Source: Novosphingobium sp. ST904
GTDB taxonomy: Bacteria > Pseudomonadota > Alphaproteobacteria > Sphingomonadales > Sphingomonadaceae
Direction: 5' to 3'
Assembly (NCBI RefSeq): GCF_001298105.1
Contig: NZ_LGJH01000164.1
Location: 160,723-224,722, forward strand
Length of the DNA stretch: 64,000 bases
Shown here: positions 42,954 through 52,238 of the stretch, one piece after another
Layout: every line of letters begins with the position of its first letter
How positions within the stretch are numbered: the first letter of the stretch is position 1
Translations under genes and position numbers: made by a program
The notes under the pieces: model-generated
The model's input: only the letters and a program-made list of their open reading frames with translations
Told to the model about the DNA's origin: nothing
Database searches by the model: none

Positions 42954-43830
42954 TGCGCGGCTGATAGCAGAACCGGACCACCTCACGGCAAGAATCGATG
43001 CGGCCCGCACCGAAATGCAGGAAAGAGGCGTACGTCTCGCTTCGGCGGCGATGCTCGATTTCTGCGGGCAGACCATGCAGCTTGCCTCGCCGGACGAGGA
43101 TGCGGCGGCGCTGCGCAAGGCGCTCGACGATCATTTTGCGCCGACCGACGGTCTCGTCTCCGATCATGAGCCGATCCTGCCGGGCGTTTTCATCTCCGAC
43201 ATGGATTCGACCATGATCGGACAGGAATGCATCGACGAACTGGGTGATTTCGCCGGCCTCAAGGACCGCATTGCCGAAATCACCGAGCGCGCCATGCAGG
43301 GCGAACTCGATTTCGAACAGGCGCTGCGCGAACGGGTCGGCCTGCTCAAGGGGCTTTCCGTCAGTGCCATCGACGAGTGCCTTGCCACCCGCATCAAGCC
43401 GATGCCGGGTGCGGAAACCTTGGTGGCGACACTTCGGAAGTTCGGCTGCCGCACGGTGCTCGTCACCGGCGGTTTCCACCACTTCGCCGATCCCGTCGCC
43501 GGGCGGCTCGGTTTCGAGCATGTCGTCGGCAACCGGCTCGAGGTGGCCGACGACATGCTGACCGGCGGCCTGGTCGGACCGATCGTCGACAGCTCGGTCA
43601 AGAAGGCCACGCTGATTGCCGAGATCGCGGCAGCAGGAGAGGGCGTCACCAGCCTTGCCACCGGTGACGGCGCGAACGACATTCCCATGCTTGAAGCGGC
43701 GACTTACGGTATCGCCTATCATGCCAAGCCCAAGGCGCGTGCCGCGTCGAACGGCTGGATCGATCGGGGCGACCTCACCAGCGTCCTGCGCCTTCTCGGC
43801 ATCGACGAACAGGAATGGGTCCGCAGCTAA
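42946..43830 (+). CDS. serB: Phosphoserine phosphatase
   Basis: Last step of serine synthesis, HAD superfamily. 294 aa: an N-terminal ACT-like region, then FISDMDSTMIGQECIDELGDFAG (DxDxT nucleophile), LVTGGFHHFADPVA (motif II Thr), SSVKKATLI (motif III Lys) and TGDGANDIPMLEAATYGIA (motif IV). The likely start is GTG 42946 (VLIARLIAEPD) with AAGGGAA upstream, which gives the usual SerB N-terminus. This makes its first codons overlap the start of miaA on the other strand. DUF1345 follows after 14 bp. Confidence 0.93.
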   Translation: MLIARLIAEPDHLTARIDAARTEMQERGVRLASAAMLDFCGQTMQLASPDEDAAALRKALDDHFAPTDGLVSDHEPILPGVFISDMDSTMIGQECIDELGDFAGLKDRIAEITERAMQGELDFEQALRERVGLLKGLSVSAIDECLATRIKPMPGAETLVATLRKFGCRTVLVTGGFHHFADPVAGRLGFEHVVGNRLEVADDMLTGGLVGPIVDSSVKKATLIAEIAAAGEGVTSLATGDGANDIPMLEAATYGIAYHAKPKARAASNGWIDRGDLTSVLRLLGIDEQEWVRS

Positions 43831-43844
43831 GGGAGCGACACGCG

Positions 43845-44504
43845 ATGGCCGGTAGCGGAACTTCGATCCTGAGCCGGCTGTCGCATCCGCGCTACCTGCT
43901 GTTCCTTGGCGTGCTGGCGATCTCGGTCTGGCCGCTGATCCCGGCGATAGGGCTGGTCGAGGCGATCGTTACCGCCTTCGACCTCGCCGTGATCGCCTTC
44001 GTGTTTTCCTGCATCCCCTTGTGGCGGGATGGCAATCCCGATGTCATGCGGCGTCAGGCCAAGCGTGACGACGCCGGGCAGGTGATGCTGCTCCTGCTGA
44101 CAGGGGTGATCTCCACGGTGATCCTTGCCGCGCTCGGCACGCTGGTGCTCGACAACAAGAGCCTCGTTCCCGGCGAGATCGCGCTGCTGGTGGTGACGCT
44201 GCTGGCCTGCTGGACATTCGCCAACCTGATCTACGCCTTCCACTACGCCCGGCTTTATTACTCGTCGCGCGGCGGCGCGGATCACGAGGGTCTCGATTTT
44301 CCAGGCGACTGTGTGCCGGACTTTGCCGATTTCGTGAACTTCGCCCTCGTGATCGGCATGACCTGCCAGACCGCTGATATCGAGATTACCGATTCGGATG
44401 TGCGGCGGGTTTCCACCTTTCACGGGCTGTTCGCCTTCGCCTTCAACCTCGGCATTCTGGCGTTGACGGTGAATGTGCTCGCCTCGTCCTCGGGCGGGCA
44501 CTGA
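43845..44504 (+). CDS. DUF1345 family membrane protein
   Basis: About 219 aa, five or six predicted membrane helices: YLLFLGVLAISVWPLIPAIG, AFDLAVIAFVFSCIPLW, VMLLLLTGVISTVILAALGTLV, LLVVTLLACWTFANLIYAFHYARLYY, and a C-terminal pair with DFVNFALVIGMTCQTADIEIT. The HYARLYY and TCQTSD-like phrases are diagnostic of DUF1345. Function unknown. ATG 43845 has GGGAGCG upstream and lies 14 bp after serB. Confidence 0.88.
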   Translation: MAGSGTSILSRLSHPRYLLFLGVLAISVWPLIPAIGLVEAIVTAFDLAVIAFVFSCIPLWRDGNPDVMRRQAKRDDAGQVMLLLLTGVISTVILAALGTLVLDNKSLVPGEIALLVVTLLACWTFANLIYAFHYARLYYSSRGGADHEGLDFPGDCVPDFADFVNFALVIGMTCQTADIEITDSDVRRVSTFHGLFAFAFNLGILALTVNVLASSSGGH

Positions 44505-44536
44505 GGCGTCGTATCCTCAAACTGCCCGCACCAACC

Positions 44537-44564
44537 AAAAAGGGCGCCCACAAGGGGCGCCCTT
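44537..44564 (-). terminator. Terminator of purL
   Basis: AAGGGCGCCC, loop ACAAG, GGGCGCCCTT, followed on the minus strand by TTTTTGG, 28 bp past the purL stop. It may also slow + strand transcription from DUF1345. Confidence 0.85.
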
Positions 44565-44591
44565 CCGGTACTGTGTCAGGCGGGAAGGCGA

Positions 44592-46761
44592 TCAGCCCTC
44601 CATCCAGTCCTTGAAGAAGGCCTCGTTGGCTTCGCGAAGTTCGGTCACTTCGTTGCCAAGGACCTTGGTGCCGGCGACCGTGCCGATGCGGACGGCGCCC
44701 GGAAGCTCCGTGCCGGCAGCTGCGGTGACGACATAGCGGCTCTGGTCTTCGCCGAAGGCCTCGGCGGTGGTCAGTTCCACTTCGAGATTGCAGCCCAGGC
44801 CGCTGGCCAGCGCCATTTCCGCCAGCGCGACGACGAGGCCGCCGTCGCTTACGTCATGGACGGCCGTGACCTTGCCGGCGCCGATCCACTCGCGGATCGT
44901 GGCGCCGTTGCCGGCCTCTGCCTTGAGATCAACCTTGGGCGCTTCGCCCGCTTCCTGACCCGCGATTTCGCGCAGCCAGAGTGACTGGCCGAGGTGCGAG
45001 CCGAGCTTGCCCTCGCCAGCGCCCAGAACGAAGATATCGTCGCCGGCGTTCTTGAACGCCACGGTGGCCATCTTGTCGTGATCGACAAGGATGCCCACGC
45101 CGCCGATTGCCGGGGTCGGCAGGATCGCCGAGCCGCCGCCGGTGGCCTTCGATTCGTTATAGAGCGAGACGTTGCCCGAAACGATCGGATAGTCGAGCGC
45201 GCGGCAAGCATCGCCCATGCCGTTCAGGCAGCCGACGATCTGCGCCATGATTTCGGGGCGCTGCGGGTTCGCGAAGTTCAGGCAGTTGGTAATGGCGAGC
45301 GGAAGGCCGCCGACGGCGCTGATGTTGCGATAGGTCTCGGCCACGGCCTGCTTGCCGCCCTCGTAAGGGTCTGCGTAGCAATAGCGGGGCGAGCAGTCGG
45401 TGCTGATCGCCAGCGCCTTTTGCGTGTTGTGGATGCGGACGACCGCGGCGTCGCCGCCGGACTTCTGCATCGTGTCGCCGCCGACCTGGCTGTCATACTG
45501 TTCCCAGATCCACTTGCGCGAGGCGAGGTCGACCGTGCCCATGAGCTTGAGCAGGTCGGCGCCGATGTCGGCGCTTTCGCCCACTTCGCCGAGAGCCGGA
45601 ACCTTGGCCCAGGCCTTGTATTCCTCAGGCGAGACGTAGGGGCGCTCGTATTCCGGCGCGTCGTCGGCGAGCGGGCCGAGCGGAATATCGCAGACCACTT
45701 CGCCGTTGAATTCGAGAACCATGTGGCCGGTGTCGGTCACTTCGCCGATCACGGCGAAGTCGAGCTCCCACTTCTTGAAGATCGCTTCGGCCATGGCTTC
45801 CTTGCCGGGCTGAAGCACCATGAGCATGCGCTCCTGGCTTTCCGAGAGCATCATCTCGTAAGGCGTCATCGCCTCTTCGCGGCAGGGCACGTTGTTCATG
45901 TTCAGGCGGATGCCGGCGCCGCCCTTGCTGGCCATTTCGACCGACGAGGAGGTGAGGCCGGCCGCGCCCATGTCCTGGATCGCGACGATGGCATCGGTGG
46001 CCATGAGTTCGAGGCAGGCCTCGATCAGCAGCTTTTCGGTGAAGGGATCGCCCACCTGCACGGTGGGGCGCTTCTCGTCCGAATGCTCGTCGAAATCGGC
46101 AGAGGCCATGGTGGCGCCATGGATGCCGTCACGGCCGGTCTTCGATCCGACATAGACGATCGGGTTACCGAGGCCGGTGGCGGCCGAGTAGAAGATCTTG
46201 TCCGTATCGGCGACGCCCACGGTCATGGCGTTGACGAGGATGTTGCCGTCGTAAGCCTTGTGGAAGTTGGTTTCGCCGCCCACGGTCGGCACGCCGACGC
46301 AGTTGCCATAGCCGCCGATGCCGGAGACGACGCCCTGCACGAGGTGCTTCATCTTGGGATGATCGGGGCGGCCGAAGCGCAGTGCATTCATGTTGGCGAC
46401 CGGGCGGGCGCCCATGGTGAAGACGTCGCGCAGGATCCCGCCAACGCCGGTGGCCGCGCCCTGATAAGGCTCGATGTAGCTCGGGTGGTTGTGGCTTTCC
46501 ATCTTGAAGATGCGGCCTGGCCGTCTCCGATGTCGATCACGCCGGCATTCTCGCCGGGGCCGCAGATGACCCAGGGGGCCTTCGTGGGGAGCTTCTTTAG
46601 GTGGAAGCGGCTCGACTTGTACGAGCAGTGCTCGGACCACATGACCGAGAAGATGCCAAGCTCAACCAGGTTGGGCTCTCGGCCGAGCGCGTTCAGGACC
46701 CGCTCGTATTCCTCGGAATTGAGGCCATGCGCCTGACGACATCGGGGGTGATTTCGGACAT
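44592..46761 (-). CDS. purL: Phosphoribosylformylglycinamidine synthase subunit PurL, two frameshifts in this sequence
   Basis: ATP-dependent step of purine synthesis (FGAR to FGAM), the small PurL type that works with PurQ and PurS. Reassembled 723 aa: MSEITPDVVRRHGLNSEEYERV, MWSEHCSYKSSRFHLKKLPTKA, VICGPGENAGVIDIGDGQAAIFKMESHNHPS (catalytic His), GGILRDVFTMGARPVA, and a second half with VHDVSDGGLVVALAEMA. One base is missing near 46729 (CGCCATGG read as CGCATGG) and one near 46512 (GCCGCCATC read as GCCGCATC). Both lesions lie in GG/CC pairs. Two independent single-base losses in one housekeeping gene argue for consensus error. Confidence 0.94.
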
Positions 46762-46900
46762 GCGACGCGCCTTAGCGCCGTGCGTGGCTCTTCGCTAGAC
46801 GTAAAAAGGGGTGTTTTCGCGGCGGCCGATACAGCGCGCCGGGGCAGTGGCGCATAGTCCCGCCTTGACCGGTGAACGCGCCCGCTCCATTGCGGTGATC

Positions 46901-47155
46901 ATGACTGAGAACAGTGCCGAAATCGCCGAGATGAGTTTCGAGGATGCGCTGAGGGCGCTTGAAGACGTGGTCCGCCGTCTGGAAAGCGGTGACGTGCCGC
47001 TCGACGATTCGATCACGCTCTACGAACGCGGGGAAGCGCTGCGCCAGCACTGCCAGAAGCGTCTCGACGCCGCGCAGGCCCGGATCGAGCGTATCGTCGC
47101 CGGTCCCGACGGGGTGCCCGCCGGCACCCAGCCGTTCGACGCGGCGGATCGCTGA
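46901..47155 (+). CDS. xseB: Exodeoxyribonuclease VII small subunit
   Basis: 84 aa helical subunit that joins XseA to degrade single-stranded DNA. The family pattern is clear: MSFEDALRALEDVVRRLESGDVPLDDSITLYERGEALRQHCQKRLDAAQARIERI. ATG 46901 fits this length; frames further upstream run into the divergent purL promoter region. It is followed after a few bases by ispA, the widespread xseB-ispA arrangement. Divergent purL starts 139 bp away. Confidence 0.95.
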   Translation: MTENSAEIAEMSFEDALRALEDVVRRLESGDVPLDDSITLYERGEALRQHCQKRLDAAQARIERIVAGPDGVPAGTQPFDAADR

Positions 47156-47173
47156 TTCGTGGGTGAGGTCGCC

Positions 47174-48067
47174 GTGACCGACCCGATCCTCGCCGAAGGC
47201 CTCTCGCGGATCGCGCGGGAGATCGACGGAGCGTTCGATGCGATGCTGCCGGTGCCGGACGATGCCCGCGCGCGCCTGCTGGAGGCGATGCGCTATGCCG
47301 CGATCGGCGGCGGCAAGCGGTTGCGGCCGCTCCTGCTCACAGCCGTTGCGGATATGTACGGCGTGGTTCGCGAAGCCGCGATCCGGGCCGCCATCGCCAT
47401 CGAATCGATCCACGTCTATTCGCTGATCCACGACGACCTGCCGTGCATGGACGATGACGCGCTGCGTCACGGCAAGCCGACCCTGCATATCGCCTTCGAC
47501 GAGGCGACCGCTGTGCTCGCGGGCGATTCGCTCCATGCATTCGCGTTCGAGGTGCTGGCCGATCCCGCGACGAGCGCGGATCCCTTCACCCGCATCGAAC
47601 TGGTGCAGGCGCTTGGCCATGCCAGCGGCGCGCAGGGCATGGCCGGCGGGCAGATGATGGATCTGGTGGCAGAGACGAGCGAGTTCGATCTTCAGACCGT
47701 AACCCGGCTCCAGCAGCTCAAGACCGGCGCGCTGCTTGGCGCGGCGGTGGAAATGGGCGCGATCCTGGGCCGCCTGCCGCCGGAAGGTCGCGCACATCTG
47801 CGTGGCTATGCCCGCGATATCGGCCTGGCCTTCCAGATCGCCGACGACCTTATCGACCATGAAGGCGATGCATCGGTGGCCGGCAAGGCCGTTGGTAAGG
47901 ATGCCGAGGCGGGCAAGGAGACGTTCGTCTCGCTGCTCGGCCCCGAACGCGCCCGCGAACAGGCCCGCATGCTGGTGGAGCAGGCCATCGGCCACCTCGC
48001 CCAGCACGGCAAGGAAGCCGACCTGCTGCGCGCAGTGGCGCGCTACATCATCGAGAGGGATCATTGA
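47174..48067 (+). CDS. ispA: Farnesyl/geranyl diphosphate synthase
   Basis: Condenses isopentenyl diphosphate with allylic diphosphates to geranyl and farnesyl diphosphate. About 297 aa. First aspartate-rich motif SLIHDDLPCMDDDALRHGKPT and second FQIADDLIDHEGD are intact, as is GGGKRLRPLL. I chose GTG 47174 (VTDPILAEGLSRIARE) with GTGAGG upstream; an in-frame GTG at 47159 is the alternative. The stop shares a base with the coaD start (TGATG). Confidence 0.95.
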   Translation: MTDPILAEGLSRIAREIDGAFDAMLPVPDDARARLLEAMRYAAIGGGKRLRPLLLTAVADMYGVVREAAIRAAIAIESIHVYSLIHDDLPCMDDDALRHGKPTLHIAFDEATAVLAGDSLHAFAFEVLADPATSADPFTRIELVQALGHASGAQGMAGGQMMDLVAETSEFDLQTVTRLQQLKTGALLGAAVEMGAILGRLPPEGRAHLRGYARDIGLAFQIADDLIDHEGDASVAGKAVGKDAEAGKETFVSLLGPERAREQARMLVEQAIGHLAQHGKEADLLRAVARYIIERDH

Positions 48068-48585
48068 TGAGCCTTGGTGAACGCATCGGTGTCTATCCGG
48101 GCACGTTCGATCCGATCACGCTGGGTCACGCCGATATCATCCGGCGCGGCGCCAAGCTGGTCGATCGCCTTATCATCGGGGTGACGACGAACCCTTCGAA
48201 GAACCCGCTCTTCACGCCCGAGGAGCGCATGGCCATGGTCGAACGCGAAGTGGCGGCGCTCGGGATCGAGAACGTCACCGTGGTCGGCTTCAACGCGCTG
48301 CTGATGAAGTTTGCGCAGAAGCAGGGCGCCAGCGTCATCATCAGGGGGCTGCGCGCCGTCGCGGACTTCGAGTACGAATACCAGATGGCGGGGATGAACC
48401 AGCAGCTCAACCCCACCATCGAGACCGTGTTCCTGATGGCGGACGTCAGCCTTCAGCCGATCGCCTCCAAGCTGGTCAAGGAAATCGCCACGTTCGGCGG
48501 AGAGATCGCCAAGTTCGTCAGCCCCACGGTGCGCGCCGATGTCGTCGCGCGGATCGCCGAGACCGGGCTTCTCGGCGACTATTGA
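48067..48585 (+). CDS. coaD: Phosphopantetheine adenylyltransferase
   Basis: Penultimate step of coenzyme A synthesis. 172 aa, nucleotidyltransferase fold: GVYPGTFDPITLGHADIIRRG (TxGH motif), RGLRAVADFEYEYQMAGMNQQL and the ISSTxxK-like SKLVKEIATFGG region, typical of CoaD. ATG 48067 overlaps the ispA stop by one base; the in-frame TTG at 48064 is not needed. The peptidyl-prolyl isomerase gene follows after 100 bp. Confidence 0.97.
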   Translation: MSLGERIGVYPGTFDPITLGHADIIRRGAKLVDRLIIGVTTNPSKNPLFTPEERMAMVEREVAALGIENVTVVGFNALLMKFAQKQGASVIIRGLRAVADFEYEYQMAGMNQQLNPTIETVFLMADVSLQPIASKLVKEIATFGGEIAKFVSPTVRADVVARIAETGLLGDY

Positions 48586-48685
48586 GAACGCCCAAGAAAC
48601 GATTGCGACAAATTCATTCATTGTCACGTCAGCAGCGGGGCACTATCGCCCCTGGCCTGAGCGGCTTCCTTCCTGTGAGTATTCG

Positions 48686-49372
48686 ATGACGTTTCGCCTG
48701 ACCCTTACCGCGACGATGATCGGCCTGGCGCTGGCGGCTACGCCCGCCATGGCCAAGAAGAAGGAAGACCCGACCCCGACGCCGCCGGTGGCGGCGCTGC
48801 CGACTTTCGTCGATCCCGATGTAACCCATCAGCCCGAGAACGTGCTCCTGCTCGATCTCTCGGACGGTGGCCGTGTCGCCATTCGTCTCATGCCGGAATG
48901 GGCGCCCCATCACGTGGAGCGGATCAAGACGCTCGCCGGGCAGGGCTTCTACAACGGCCAGATATTCCACCGCGTGATCGACGGTTTCATGGCGCAGACG
49001 GGCGACCCGACGGGCACCGGGCAGGGCGGCTCGCAGCTTCCCGATCTGGCAGCCGAATTCAACGCGATGCCGCACGTTCGCGGCACCGTATCGATGGCGC
49101 GCACCAACGAGCCGAACAGCGCGAACAGCCAGTTCTTCATCGTGTTCTACCCGCGTTTCTCGCTCGATCGGAAGTATACTAACTTCGGCCGCGTGATCTC
49201 GGGCATGCAGTATGTCGACGCGATCCAGCGCGGCGAACCGCCCCAGAACCCGACCAGGATCGTGCAGGCCTCGCTGGCATCCGAGAACAAGGCGCCGCCG
49301 CCGCCCGCCCCGGTCGCGCCGCCGCCTGCGAAAATCACGGCCGACCAGCTCAGCAAATCGAAGTCCAGGTAA
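48686..49372 (+). CDS. Periplasmic cyclophilin-type peptidyl-prolyl isomerase
   Basis: About 228 aa. Signal peptide (FRLTLTATMIGLALAATPAMA), a basic/proline linker, then the cyclophilin domain: LLLDLSDGGRVAIRLMPEWAPHHVERIKTLA, FYNGQIFHRVIDGFMAQTGDPTGTGQGG (FHRVIxxFxxQ(G/T)G), GTVSMARTNEPNSANSQFFIV and the C-terminal alanine/proline tail. It catalyses Xaa-Pro isomerisation during folding of exported proteins. ATG 48686 begins the signal peptide; longer frames overlap coaD. In this conserved operon it lies before queA. Confidence 0.93.
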   Translation: MTFRLTLTATMIGLALAATPAMAKKKEDPTPTPPVAALPTFVDPDVTHQPENVLLLDLSDGGRVAIRLMPEWAPHHVERIKTLAGQGFYNGQIFHRVIDGFMAQTGDPTGTGQGGSQLPDLAAEFNAMPHVRGTVSMARTNEPNSANSQFFIVFYPRFSLDRKYTNFGRVISGMQYVDAIQRGEPPQNPTRIVQASLASENKAPPPPAPVAPPPAKITADQLSKSKSR

Positions 49373-49438
49373 CCTGACCCGGTGACCTGAAGCGAAAAAT
49401 GGATGACGCCGCGTGAGTGCGCCCCTAGAGGGCGGCTC

Positions 49439-50473
49439 ATGCGCGTTGACCTTTTCGACTTCGACCTTCCTCCCGAGAATATCGCCCTCCGCCCCGCGCG
49501 TCCGCGCGATTCGGCGCGGATGCTGGTCGCGCAGGGCCGCGACGAAGGGGCTCTGGTCGAGCGCGTCGTGCGCGATCTTCCCGGAGAACTGCGCCCCGGC
49601 GACATCCTCGTCTTCAACGACACCCGCGTCATTCCCGCCCAGCTCGAAGGGCGCCGCGGCGAGGCCCGTATCGGAGCGACGCTTCACAAGCGGATCGACC
49701 TTCGCCGCTGGCAGGCTTTCGTCCGCAATGCCAAGCGCCTGAAGGCGGGCGATCGCATCGAATTTCCCGCAGACGTCACTGCCGTCGCTGAAGAGCGCCA
49801 CGATGACGGCAGCTGGACCTTGCTGTTCGAGGGCGACGAGCCCGTCGAGGTCCTGCTGGAGCGGGCAGGGCGCATGCCGCTGCCACCCTACATTGCCGGC
49901 AAGCGCGAGACCGACGAGCAGGACGCCAGCGATTACCAGACGATGTTCGCGCGCGAGAAGGGCGCCGTTGCCGCTCCCACCGCCGCGCTGCACTTCACGC
50001 CCGAACTGATCGAGCGGCTGGATGCGGCGGGCGTGAAGCGCGAGACGCTGACGCTTCACGTGGGTGCCGGCACTTTCCTGCCGGTCAAGGCGGATGAGAC
50101 GCAGGACCACAAGATGCATGCCGAATGGGGCCGCATCGATGCCGAGACCGCCGATCGCCTGAATGCCGCGCGCGCGGGCGGCGGAAGGGTCATCGCGGTG
50201 GGCACCACCAGCCTGCGCCTGCTGGAAAGCGCGACGGGCGAGGATGGCGTGATTCGTCCCTTCGAAGGGGACACCTCGATCTTCATCACGCCCGGCTATC
50301 GCTTCAAGGCGATCGACGGGCTGATGACCAACTTCCACCTGCCCAAGTCCACGCTGTTCATGCTGGTTTCGGCGCTGATGGGGCTGGAGCGGATGCAGGC
50401 GGTTTACGCCCATGCGATCGCGCAGGGTTACCGTTTCTACTCCTACGGGGATTCCAGCCTTCTTTTGCCCTGA
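49439..50473 (+). CDS. queA: S-adenosylmethionine:tRNA ribosyltransferase-isomerase
   Basis: Queuosine pathway enzyme that transfers and isomerises the ribosyl part of S-adenosylmethionine onto 7-aminomethyl-7-deazaguanine in tRNA. 344 aa, full length: MRVDLFDFDLPPENIALRP, LVFNDTRVIPAQL, RMPLPPYI, FAREKGAVAAPTAALHFT, LHVGAGTFLPVKAD and the C-terminal TNFHLPKSTLFMLVSALMG. ATG 49439 is preceded by AGAGGGCGG. It shares its transcriptional direction with tgt (53317), the earlier step of the same pathway. Confidence 0.97.
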   Translation: MRVDLFDFDLPPENIALRPARPRDSARMLVAQGRDEGALVERVVRDLPGELRPGDILVFNDTRVIPAQLEGRRGEARIGATLHKRIDLRRWQAFVRNAKRLKAGDRIEFPADVTAVAEERHDDGSWTLLFEGDEPVEVLLERAGRMPLPPYIAGKRETDEQDASDYQTMFAREKGAVAAPTAALHFTPELIERLDAAGVKRETLTLHVGAGTFLPVKADETQDHKMHAEWGRIDAETADRLNAARAGGGRVIAVGTTSLRLLESATGEDGVIRPFEGDTSIFITPGYRFKAIDGLMTNFHLPKSTLFMLVSALMGLERMQAVYAHAIAQGYRFYSYGDSSLLLP

Positions 50474-50515
50474 GGGGACTTGGAACTGTCACCGGTTTCG
50501 CGCATCACGCGGGCC

Positions 50516-51451
50516 ATGGAACCCATTCTCGAAATCAGCGGTCTGACCAAGACTTACGCCGGGGGCTTCACCGCGCTCCAGGGCGTGGACCTCACGATCA
50601 ACAAGGGCGAGATATTCGCGCTGCTCGGGCCTAACGGTGCGGGCAAGACAACGCTGATCGGCGCGGTTTGCGGCCTCGTGCGGCCGACCAGCGGCACCAT
50701 GCGCGCCTTCGGCGAGGACATGAATCACAACTGGCGCTCCCTGCGTGCCCGCATCGGGCTGGTTCCGCAAGAACTGGCGACCGACATGTTCGAGACGGTC
50801 ATCCACTCGGTGAACTATTCGCGCGGCCTGTTCGGCCTGGCGCCGGACCCCGCGCGGGTCGAGGAAATCCTGCGTGCGCTCAGCCTCTGGGACAAGCGCA
50901 AGGCGCAGATCCGCGCACTTTCGGGCGGCATGAAGCGCCGCGTGCTGATTGCCAAGGCGCTGGCGCATGAACCCGACCTGCTGTTCCTCGACGAGCCGAC
51001 CGCCGGTGTCGATGTCGAGCTTCGCCGCGACATGTGGGCGCAGATCGCCGAGCTTCGCGACCGCGGAACCACGATCATCCTCACCACGCACTATATCGAG
51101 GAGGCCGAGGAAATGGCCGACCGCGTGGGCATCATCCAGGCGGGCAGCATCCGCATGGTGGAAGAAACGCGCTCGCTGATGAAGCGGCTCGGCCGTACCG
51201 AGGCGCATATCGGCCTGGCCACGCCTCTGGCGCTCGTCCCCGAAGCGCTGGCCCCGTACAATCTCTCGCTGGGCAATGGCGGGCTCGAACTCGTCTATCG
51301 CGGCGGCGACGGTTCGGGCGGCGGCAAGGCGCAAGTGGCGCAGCTCACCAAGGAGCTCGTGGCAAACGGCATCGACTACACCTCGATCGAAATTCGCGAA
51401 TCGAGCCTTGAGGAAATCTTCGTCGATCTTCTGGAAGGAGCGGCGGCATGA
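50516..51451 (+). CDS. ABC transporter ATP-binding protein (ABC-2 type)
   Basis: About 311 aa ATPase. Walker A GPNGAGKTTLIGAVCG, Q-loop VPQELA, signature RALSGGMKRRVLIAKAL, Walker B DLLFLDEPTAGVD, and H-loop TTHYIEEAEEMADR. The extended C-terminal region (about 80 residues) is usual for ABC-2/DrrA-like ATPases. ATG 50516 is chosen; upstream in-frame codons overlap the queA end. It overlaps the permease gene by 4 bp (ATGA). Probably exports a lipid, polyketide or polymer; substrate unknown. Confidence 0.92.
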   Translation: MEPILEISGLTKTYAGGFTALQGVDLTINKGEIFALLGPNGAGKTTLIGAVCGLVRPTSGTMRAFGEDMNHNWRSLRARIGLVPQELATDMFETVIHSVNYSRGLFGLAPDPARVEEILRALSLWDKRKAQIRALSGGMKRRVLIAKALAHEPDLLFLDEPTAGVDVELRRDMWAQIAELRDRGTTIILTTHYIEEAEEMADRVGIIQAGSIRMVEETRSLMKRLGRTEAHIGLATPLALVPEALAPYNLSLGNGGLELVYRGGDGSGGGKAQVAQLTKELVANGIDYTSIEIRESSLEEIFVDLLEGAAA

Positions 51452-52221
51452 TCGCCTTCAACGCGCGCAGCACCTGGACCATCTACAAGCGTGAGGTCAT
51501 GCGGGCCATGCGCACCGCCATGCAGTCCATCCTCGGACCGGTTCTGACCACGGTGCTCTACTTTGTCGTGTTCGGCGCGGCGATCGGCAGCAAGATGGAT
51601 TCGGGCATGGCCGGCGTCAACTACGGGGCCTTCATCGTGCCGGGCCTGCTGCTGCTGACCCTGCTGAGTGAGAGCACGTCGAACGGCAGCTTCGGCATCT
51701 ACATGCCGCGCTTCACCGGCGCGATCTACGAATTGCTTTCGGCGCCGGTGGGTGTTGCCGAAACGCTGATCGGCTTCGTGGGAGCAGCGGCCACCAAATC
51801 CCTGATCCTGGCGGCGATCATCCTCGTGACGGCCACGTTCTTCGTCGACTACACGATTGCCCATCCATTCTATGCGCTGGGCTTCATCCTGCTGGTTTCG
51901 GCAAGCTTCTCCTTGTTCGGGTTCATTCTGGGGATATGGGCGGACAGCTTTGAAAAGCTGGGCATCGTTCCGGTGCTGTTCATCGTGCCGCTGACATTCC
52001 TTGGCGGTACGTTCTACTCGATAGACCTGCTGCCCGAGCCCTGGCGTTCGGTCGCCATGGCCAATCCGGTGGTCTATCTGGTGAACGGGCTGCGCTGGTG
52101 CTTCTACGGCAGTTCGGACTTCCCCATCGGCCTGTCGCTCGGCATGACGCTGGGCTTCCTCGCGCTCTGTGTGGCGTTCATCGCCTGGATCTTCCGCACA
52201 GGGTGGCGCCTGCGCGCCTGA
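51448..52221 (+). CDS. ABC-2 type transporter permease
   Basis: 257 aa integral membrane protein with six hydrophobic spans: ILGPVLTTVLYFVVFGAAIGS, FIVPGLLLLTLLSESTS, GFVGAAATKSLILAAIILVTATFFVDY, ALGFILLVSASFSLFGFILGIWA, LGIVPVLFIVPLTFLGGTFYSI, and a C-terminal pair. The DxxxP-type loop FYSIDLLPEPWRSVAMANPVVYLVNGLRW is the ABC-2 signature. It is translationally coupled to the ATPase gene and the pair forms a complete half-transporter system. Confidence 0.92.
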   Translation: MIAFNARSTWTIYKREVMRAMRTAMQSILGPVLTTVLYFVVFGAAIGSKMDSGMAGVNYGAFIVPGLLLLTLLSESTSNGSFGIYMPRFTGAIYELLSAPVGVAETLIGFVGAAATKSLILAAIILVTATFFVDYTIAHPFYALGFILLVSASFSLFGFILGIWADSFEKLGIVPVLFIVPLTFLGGTFYSIDLLPEPWRSVAMANPVVYLVNGLRWCFYGSSDFPIGLSLGMTLGFLALCVAFIAWIFRTGWRLRA

Positions 52222-52238
52222 GTCGGTAATATCGTGTC

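Noticed and set aside
44994..46736. 580-aa open frame opposite purL
   Set aside because: Antisense shadow of a conserved gene.
48629..50413. 594-aa open frame opposite the PPIase and queA genes
   Set aside because: Crosses two conserved genes on the other strand; no family match.
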